The position numbers were made by a program, and so were the translations under genes. Below are positions 28,001 through 37,000 of a stretch of DNA of 64,000 nucleotides, in pieces; position 1 is the first letter of the stretch; each line of letters starts with the position of its first letter. Origin of the DNA: Variovorax sp. OK212 (GTDB taxonomy: Bacteria; Pseudomonadota; Gammaproteobacteria; Burkholderiales; Burkholderiaceae_C); NCBI RefSeq assembly GCF_900112425.1, contig NZ_FOLP01000015.1, positions 62,001-126,000 on the forward strand. Reading direction: 5' to 3'. Below the pieces are notes generated by a model, which had not been told where the DNA came from, did no database searches, and was given only the letters and a program-made list of their open reading frames with translations.

Positions 28001-31000
28001 GCGCGGCGGCAAGGGCGGCAACGTGACGCTGGGCGCCAGCCAGAACCTGGGCGCCGGCGCGCTGGCGATGGACGGCGAGCTGCGCGGCTACGGCGTGCGC
28101 GGCGGCGGCAAGCTGAGCGTGGAACACGGCACCACCATCAGCATCGGCGGCATGCCGACCGATGCCGACAAGGTGCTGCAGGGCGGGCTGGCCAGCGCGC
28201 AGCCGCTGCGCCTGGCCAACGACTACGTGATTGGCGCGGGCGCGCCGATCCCGATGGACTTCTCCGTCACCAGCGACAGGTTGGCGCCAGGGCAGGTGGT
28301 GCGGCAGAACTCGCAGCCGCGGCTGGACGACCAGAACCCCGTGATCACCGCCGCCCCGTGGGTGAGCACGTCGACCGTGCAACTGGCTTCGGGCAAGCTC
28401 ATTGCCGCCAACCAGGTGGTGCCGGCGGGCAGCGCTCTGGTCGGCATCTCCAACATTCCCGCGGGCTATGTGTTGCCGGCCGATGTGTTTCCGAATGGCC
28501 TGCCGACCTTCGAGCTGGTCGCCGTCTACAAGGCCGGCACTGCCTCCAGGTTTCCGGTCACGGTGCCCGCAGGCACGCGCATTGCCACCGGCACGGTGTG
28601 GCCCGACACGGTGGCTGTGGTGCCTTTTCTCGCGCTGGACCCCAGCCTGTTCCAGCGCGGCTTCAGCCGCTACGCGGTGAATTCGCCCGACGGCATTTCG
28701 GTGGTCGACGGCGCGCAGCTGCAGGTCGTCATGCCGGTGTTGCGCTTCGACCCGGCCGCGGGCCGCATGCTGGCCACCGGGGGCAATACCTCGCAGGCGC
28801 TGCAGGCCTGGCTGCCGCCGCTGCAGCAAGAGAACGCGGTGCGTCGCACGCTCACGATGCGCGACGGCGCCGACCTGTCGCTGAAGGCGGGCACGCTGGA
28901 AGCGGAAGGGGCGCTGACCATCGGAACCGGTGCGCGCATCCAGGTCGACCCGGGCCGCGCCATTGCGCTCGAAGCCAATGCGCAAACCACCATCGACGGG
29001 CTGCTGCAGGCCCCGGGCGGACGCATCTCGGTGCTGCGCGGGGCCTACAAAGAGGCCGGGCCGGCGGACACTGCCAATGGCCTCGGTGACAACCGTTCGA
29101 TCTGGATCGGCGAACACGCCGAACTCGACGTCTCCGGACGCGCCTTCACCGCCACCGACTCGCTCGGCCATGCCTACGGCAAGGTCAGCGCGGGCGGCAC
29201 CATCGAGATCGGCGTGCCCTTCGACCTGGACACCCGCAAGTCGGCGCAGGCCGACGCCTTCGTGGTGGTGCGCCCCGGCGCGCGACTCGACGCCTCGGGC
29301 GCCACGGCCACGCTGTACCAGCCGGGCGCGGGGCCCCTCGAAGCGCCCAGCCAGGGCGGCGTGATCTCGCTCACCTCTTCGCGCGGCCTGTACCTGGACG
29401 GCCAGATGCGTGCCGCTTCGGGCGGCGCTGGCGCGGCCGGCGGTACGCTGGCCCTGACGCTGGAGACGCCGATCTACGGCCCGGTCGCCAACTTCACCTA
29501 CGCAGGCCCCACTGTGACCGACACGGTGCGCAAGACGCGTGAACTCGTGCTGGCACAGACGCAGGGAGACGGCGTGCTGGCGGCCGGCCTGCAGGCCGGC
29601 GCGGCCGATCCCGCGCTCACCTACGGCCACGCGCGCGTCGGCGTGGACCGCATCCAGGCCGGCGGCTTCGACAACCTGGCGCTGGGCGTCAACGGCGTGC
29701 TGAGCTTCGACGGCTCGGTGCAACTTCGGCTGGGCCAGAGCCTGCGCCTGACCGCCAGCAGCCTGGGCCTGGTGGAGAACGCCCCCATCGACAGCCGCAT
29801 CGTGCTGAGCGCCCCCTACGTGCGCCTTGGCGGCTCGGCCAACCGCCAGGTCGACAACACACTCATGCCCAACCCCGTGACCGGCGCGCGCAACTTGGGC
29901 CAGGGCAGCGGGGAACTGGGCGTTCCGAAGGTGGCGGCGGGCAGCAGCCTGCGGGTGGACGCCGACCAGATCGACATCGCCGGCGACGTCATGACCGGCA
30001 CCCGCGGCCTGGTCTATCTGAACAATGGCAAGAAGGTGGCCGTGGAGCGCCTCGCCTTCGACGACATGCGCCTGGCCAGCCAGGGAGACATTCGCTTCCA
30101 GGACCGGGGCGGGCTCTATGTGCCCGGCAACCTCACGCTCGCGGCGGCGCAGATTTATCCGGCCAGCAACGAAATGGCCACCGTGGTGGCCGGACGCTAC
30201 AGCACTCCCCGGCCTGAATTCGGCACCGTGGACGTCGCGTTCGACCCCCAGCGCACACTCACCGTGGAGCGCATCGGCAACGCATTGCCGGACTTGCCGC
30301 AGAGTGTGTTCGGCCAGCTCACGCTGTCGGCGGCCAAGGTGGTGCAGGGCGGCGTGCTGCGTGCGCCGCTGGGCGGCATCACGCTGGGCAGTGCAACGGG
30401 CAGCGGCTACACCGGGTTGGTCGAGCTGATGCCGGGCAGCGTCACGTCGGTCAGCGCGGCCGGGCTGCGCATGCCCTATGGCGGCACGTCGGACGGGCTG
30501 AACTATGTCGTCAACGGCAAGGACGTGGAGTACCGGGGCGTCGGGCGGGACCCGTCGGTCAGCCTGGTGAGCCACGCGGTGGACGTGCACGCGGGCGCGG
30601 TGGTCGACCTGTCCGGCGGCGGCGAACTCACAGGCACGGCCTTCCTGCCGGGCCGTGGCGGCTCGGTCGATGCGCGCATGAACCCGCTGATGCAGCGCAG
30701 CGCCGACGGCCACGGCTTCGTGCTGCCGGGCCTTGCGACCAACCCGGTGTACGCGATCGTGCCGGGCATGTCGGCGGCCTATGCGCCGGTGAATGGCGCG
30801 AGTGGCGAGAAGGGCGCGAGCAGCGCGGCCGTGGGCCGCCAGATCACCATCGGCGCGGGCGTGCCGGGCTTGCCGCCGGGCACCTACACGCTGCTGCCTT
30901 CCACCTACGCGCTGCTGCCGGGCGCGTTCCGGGTCGAGCTGAACGGGCTGGCGCCCAGCGTGGGCACCATGGGCACCGCCGGTGCCATGCGCAACGGATC

Positions 31001-34000
31001 GTGGGCGGCCTCTGGGCAGCTCGGCACGGCCGGCACCGCGTTTCGCGATGCGATGCCCACGCAGGTGATCCTGACGCCGGCCGACACGCTGCGCACCTAC
31101 TCGCAATACAACGAGATGGGCTACAGCGCCTTCGCACAAGCGCAGGCGCTGCGCGAAGGCGTGCCGCGCGCGGTGCTGGAGCGCGACGCCAAGTCGATCC
31201 GCGTGGACCTGGTGGCGCCCACGCAAGCCGGCTCGTTCGAGCGGCCGCAGCAGCTGCGTTTTGCCGGCAGCGTACTGGCCGCCCCGGCCGAAGGCGGGCG
31301 CGGCAGCACGGCGTCGGTCGGCGGCGGCAGCGACGTCGAGATCCTGCCCGACGGCGCTTCGCGCACGCCGGGCTTCACCGGCGTGTCGATCCACGCTTCC
31401 GAGCTCAACGCCATCGGCGCCGCGCGCCTGGTCATCGGCGGCCAGCTCACGGCCTCCTACACCGACAACAAGGGCAGCCTGCAGCAGGCGAACATGGTCA
31501 ATGCCACCACGCAGTCGCGCGCCGTCGTGCTGCGCGCCGGCAGCGAACTGCGTGCGGCGGAGGTCTTTCTGATCACCAGTTCGCGCGCCGGCGGCATCAC
31601 CGTGGAGCAGGGCGCGAGCATCAACACGCTGGGCCGCGGCAACGCCGCCTACGACTCGAAGGAAGGCTTCGTCTTCGCACCCGGTCCCAACAGCCTGGTG
31701 GCCGTGTCCAACGGCTGGCTCGACATGCTGGCGCCCACCTTGCCGACCGAAGGCGACGGCAAGGGCGCGGGCGCGATCCAGATCGGCGTCTGCACGCTCA
31801 CGCCGTGCGCCGGTGTCACGCGCCTGTACTCCGAAGGCACCATCACGGCCGCGACCGACAACGCCTTCAACCTCGGTGAAGCGGTGCGCTACGGCACGCG
31901 CAACCTGGTGCTGGCCGTGGGCGGCGTGAACGTGGGCAGCGAGAAGTCGCTGGCCGATGCCACCGCGCGTGGCGTGCTGCCACCAGGCCTCACGCTCAAC
32001 CAGGGCGTGCTCGACCGTTTGCTGCGCGGCGACACCGAGGCCGGCGCGCCCGCGCTGGAGAACCTGGTTCTCACGGTGCGCGATTCGCTCAACTTCTACG
32101 ACACGGCCACGCTGTCCACCATCGACCCCGCCACCGGCCGCTCGTCGGTCGAGCGGCTGGTGCTGGGCACGCCCGCCATCTACGGCCACGGCAGCGCCGA
32201 CGCGCTCGCGCGCATCCAGACCGACACGCTGGTGTGGAACGGAGCGAACACGCCGGCCGGCAACGTGGTGGCCGGCGGCGCGGGCACCGGCAGCGGGCGC
32301 CTGGCGATCGACGCGCGCCGCATCGAGTTCGGCTTCGGCCCCGGTGCGCGCGTCGATTCGGTCCACACCTTCGATCGCACGACACTCGGCTTTGCCGACG
32401 TGAGCCTGAACGCGAGCGAGCGCATCACGGCCAACCGCAGCGGCTCGCTGTCGGTCTACCAGAGCCGCGGCCCATGGGACCAGACGCTGAACGACTTCAG
32501 CTACAGCGGCGGCACGCTGCACCTGCGCACGCCGCTGCTTACCGGCCGCGCGGGCTCGGTCAACAGGATCTCGGCGGGCGGCGACATCGACGTGGCGGCC
32601 TTCCCCGGCGAGCGCGCCGGCGCGCCCGACAACGCGGCGCTGGCCGACGCGCTCGGCGCCGAGCTGTCGCTCGACAGCCGCAAGGGCAACCTGCGCCTGG
32701 ACACCGCGGTGCTGCTGCCCAGCGGCAAGCTCAGCCTCGCGGCGCAGGGCGACCTGCTGCTGGGGGCGGGCGCGCAGATCGACATGGCGGGCCGGCGCAT
32801 CGACTTCTTCGACAGCGCCAAGCACAGCTGGGGTGGCGACGTGCTGCTCGAAAGCCGCGCGGGCAACATCGCGCAGGCGGCGGGCTCGGCCATCGACGTG
32901 TCGGCGGTGGAGAACCGCGCCGGCAAGATCGTGGCGATGGCGCTGGGCGACACCGCGGGCACGGTGTCGCTCGCGGGCACCCTGCGCGGTGCCAGCAGCG
33001 GCCACTACGACGCGGGCGGCACCGACGTGCCCTACGCGGCGGGCCGCGCCGACATTCGCGCGCAGCACATCGACGACTTCACCGGCCTCAACCAGCGCCT
33101 GAACGACGGCGGCGTGGTCGGCGGCCGCAGCTTCCAGCTCAGGCAGGGCGACCTGCTGGTGGGCAACGAACTGCGCGCGCGCGAAATCAACGTGTCGGTG
33201 GACAACGGCCAGCTCACCGTGGCCGGCACTGTCGACGCCAGCGGCGAGCAGGTGGGCAGCATCCGCCTCGCGGCGAAGAACGGCGTCACGCTGGCCGGCA
33301 ACGCCGTGCTCGACGCGCATGGCAGCGTGCTGCGCGTGGACAGCTACGGCCAGGCCATCGATGCACCGAACCGCGCGGTGATCGAGATCGATGCGGGCAG
33401 CGGACGCCTGCGCATCGAGCCCGGCGTGCGCATGGACCTGCGCGCGGGGGGCTCGGGCCGCTCGTTCGGCACCGTCGCGCTCAACGCACCGCGCCTGGGC
33501 GGCGCGACCGGCAACGACATCGGCATCGACGCGGCGGGTGGCATCACCATCGACGGCGCGCGGTCGATCATGCTCAACGCCTTCTGGCGCTATGACGATG
33601 CGCCAGTGGGCACCGACGTTGGCGTCGACGGCCGCAGCTACCAGTCGGTCACGCAGGCCTACCTGAATGCCAAGCACGCCGACAGCACGGTCTTCATGGC
33701 CAACGCGCTGGGCAACGGCACGCTGATGAACGCCCGGCTGCAGGGCCTGCGCGCGTACGGCGATGCCTTCCACCTGCGCCCGGGCATCGAAATCGCGAGC
33801 CGCACGGCCGATGGCGACCTGCACCTGGACGGTGACATCGACCTGTCGGGCTACCGCTACCAGAGCGTCAACCCGCACACGCAGCGCACCGGCGTCGCGG
33901 GCTCGGGCGAGGCCGGCGCGCTGGTGCTGCGCGCCAAGGGCCGGCTGGACGTCTTCGGCAGCCTGAGCGACGGCTTCGACGGTGCGCGCCTGCCGGTCAC

Positions 34001-37000
34001 GCCCGACGACAAGGGCTGGGTGCTGCCGAGCGGGCGCATCCCGCTGGGTGGCGACATGGTGCTGCCGCAGGGCGGGCGCGTGACGCTGGACACAGGCACC
34101 TTCTTCCAGTCGGGCCGCGTGCTGAACTACGACCTGCCGATGCAGGCGATGAGCCTGGCGCGCGGCACCTTGCTGCCCGTCACGGCCACGCTGAGCCAGC
34201 CGCTGGCACTGGCCAAGGGCGCGGTGCTCGGCGGCGCGGTGCGGGATGCGGCCGGCAACGAGCTGTACGCCGCGGGCACGGTGCTCCCGTCGGACGTGAC
34301 CTTGCCCGCTGGCGCCCAACTGGGCGCGGGCTTTCGCCTGAACAACGTCGCCAACGTGGCGGCCATGACCTGGCCGCACGGCGTGGCGCTGCCTTTCCCC
34401 GACGGCGTCATCCACGACCAGTCTTTCCCGGGATCGCCTCTCAACGGCGTGCAGCTCGCGCGGCCGCTTGCGCTGGCCAAGGGCGCGGTCATTCCCAGCG
34501 AAACCCTGGTGCGCCTGCCGGGCGGCATCAACTTCGTCGACCTGCGCGACCGCGAGGCCGACGGCACCCAGGGCCGCACCTGGGCACTGGCGCCGTTGCT
34601 GGCGCAGGGCTCGCAGTCTTGGGACCTGCGCCTGGTCGGCGGGGCCGACCTGTCGGCGGCGGACTCGCGCCTCACGCAGCCGCATGCCAATGCAGGCATC
34701 CGCCTGTCCGACACGCACTACGGCTCCAGCTTCATCAGGATTGAAATTCCCGGCACCGCCACACCCGGCGAGTTCATGTGGGCGATCGACGCCGACGTGG
34801 CGCTCTGGAACGAGCAAGGCCTGGGCTTCGACATTCACCCCGGGCAGGCGTTGACACCGGCGCAGGTCGAAGAGGTTCTTGGCTGGGGCGGCCTGGAGCT
34901 CAACAACTTCGGCGTCGGCCCGCTGCTGGTGCAGACCGCGCCCGGCAAGCCGCCACAGACCCGGCTGGAAGAAAAGCCGCTGCGCGAGCCGATCTTCAGC
35001 GTGCTGCGCACCGGTACCGGCGACCTCGACCTGGTCTCCGGCGGCGACATCCTGATGACTTCGCCGTATGGCGTCTACACCGCTGGCACGCCCTCGGCCT
35101 CGCTGGCGCAGCCGGGCAAGGCCGATCTCCACAACCTGCCCCGCGGCCAGCAGGCCGACGGCAGCATGCTCGGTTCGCTGGGCACCACGCTCGCGCCCTT
35201 CGTCGACGGCAGCAGCAGCCAGAGCCTCTACCAGGCGTGGTACCCCGAGCACGGCGGCAACCTGCTGCTGCGCGCGGGGGGCGACGTCATGGGCGACCAG
35301 GTCGGCAGTGCCGCCGCGTTGCTCCGAACGGACCCGCTGGGCGTGCGCGGGCCAATGACGAGCACCAGCTCCGTCGGGCAATGGCTGTGGCGCCAGGGCG
35401 GCGGCGCCGTGGCCCAGGACGTGCCGACGGCCTGGTGGATCAACTTCGGAACCTATGTGGCCGGTGCCGGCAAGGACAGCGCCCCCTACCTGATGGGCTT
35501 CACCGGCTTCGGCACGCTGGGCGGCGGCAACCTGGTCTTCGAGGCGGGCCGCGATGCCGGCATGCTCAACCTCGTCAGCGACTGGAACGCCGCCTTCGTC
35601 TCGCGCAGCCAGGGCCTGAGCCTGGCCGTGGGCAGCACCGGCCGCGTGACCTCCGCTGGCGAGCTGGTGCTCACCGGCGGCGGCGACCTCGACATCCGCA
35701 TCGGCGGCGGCCTCAACCCCGTGGCCGAGACGCGCAGCTTCGCGCCCTACGGAGGCAGCCAAGTCGCGACCGACCTGCGCCGCACCGAGCAACGGCTGGA
35801 CCTGAACGGCACCTTCACCAACTTGCGCGGCGCATTGCGCGTGGACGCGGGCGCGGTGGGCGGCATCGAGCTGCGCTACGACCGGGCCGACCCGACGGAG
35901 TCGCGCGCGCTGCGTGTCAACGTGTCGAGCTCCGGCATTGCCGGCGGCGGTCCGGTGCTGGTGCTGGGCGACAGCGGCCTGCGCGTGGAGGCGCGCGGTG
36001 ACCTGGTGATCGGTACCGTGACCGACGCCGGGCGCGTGCCTCAGTTCAACGGCGGCGTGCCGTTCACCTCCGGCGGCTCGCATTTCGCGGGCGGCGGCAT
36101 CGGCTGGTTTTCGCTGTGGACGCCGGCGACCGCGGTCGACCTGTTCTCGGCCGGCGGCAACCTGACACCGGGCATGGCCTGGACCGACAACCGCGAACGC
36201 AGCGACCAGGTGGCGAGCGGCGACCGCTTCATCTACCCCTCGGTGCTGCGCGCGGCATCGGCCAACGGCAGCCTCTACTACGGCAACGCCGTGACCGGCA
36301 CGTTCAACCGCAGCAACGTGCCGGACCAGTCGAGCACCGGCATCCTGCTGGCACCGACCCCGGTCGGCGCGCAGTTCGTGCATCAGGGCAAGCCGCAGCT
36401 CGAACTGCTGGCCGGCGACTCGATCTACGCGAGCGGCTATGCGGTCACGCCCTCGGGCGTCGATCCGGCGATGCTGCCCACGCCGTTCAACCCGGGCTTC
36501 GTCGGCCTGGGCCAGGCCGTCTGGTACGGGCCGCTTCGCATCACCAACGTGCACCCCGATGCGATCGCGCCTTCGGTGCTGCTGTCGGGCAGCTCGGCGC
36601 CCAATGTCACGGCGCAGAGCTATCCGCTGTTCAGCTTCGTGCCGCCCACGGCTTCGGGCTACAGCGTCACGGGCCAGGCGCCGTCGCGCTTCTACGCGGT
36701 GCAGGGGGACATCGTCGGCCTGCGCACCGGTTCCATCATCTCGCGCTCGGAGGTCTTCGGCCCGACTGACACCTGGTACGAAGGCAGCGGCCCGGTCGCG
36801 ATCCGCGCCGGGCGCGACATCGTGAATGCCGGTACGCCGCTCGGCGCCCCCGAGGCCCTGCCGGCCAATGCCCTGGGCTGGACGCGCACCCGCGGCCCCG
36901 ACAGCAATGCGCCGTACCGGCCGGAGCCCTCGCTGGGGAACGGTTTTGCCACGGGCAACCTGATCGTGCACAACCACATCGACGACGTGTCGGTGGTGGA

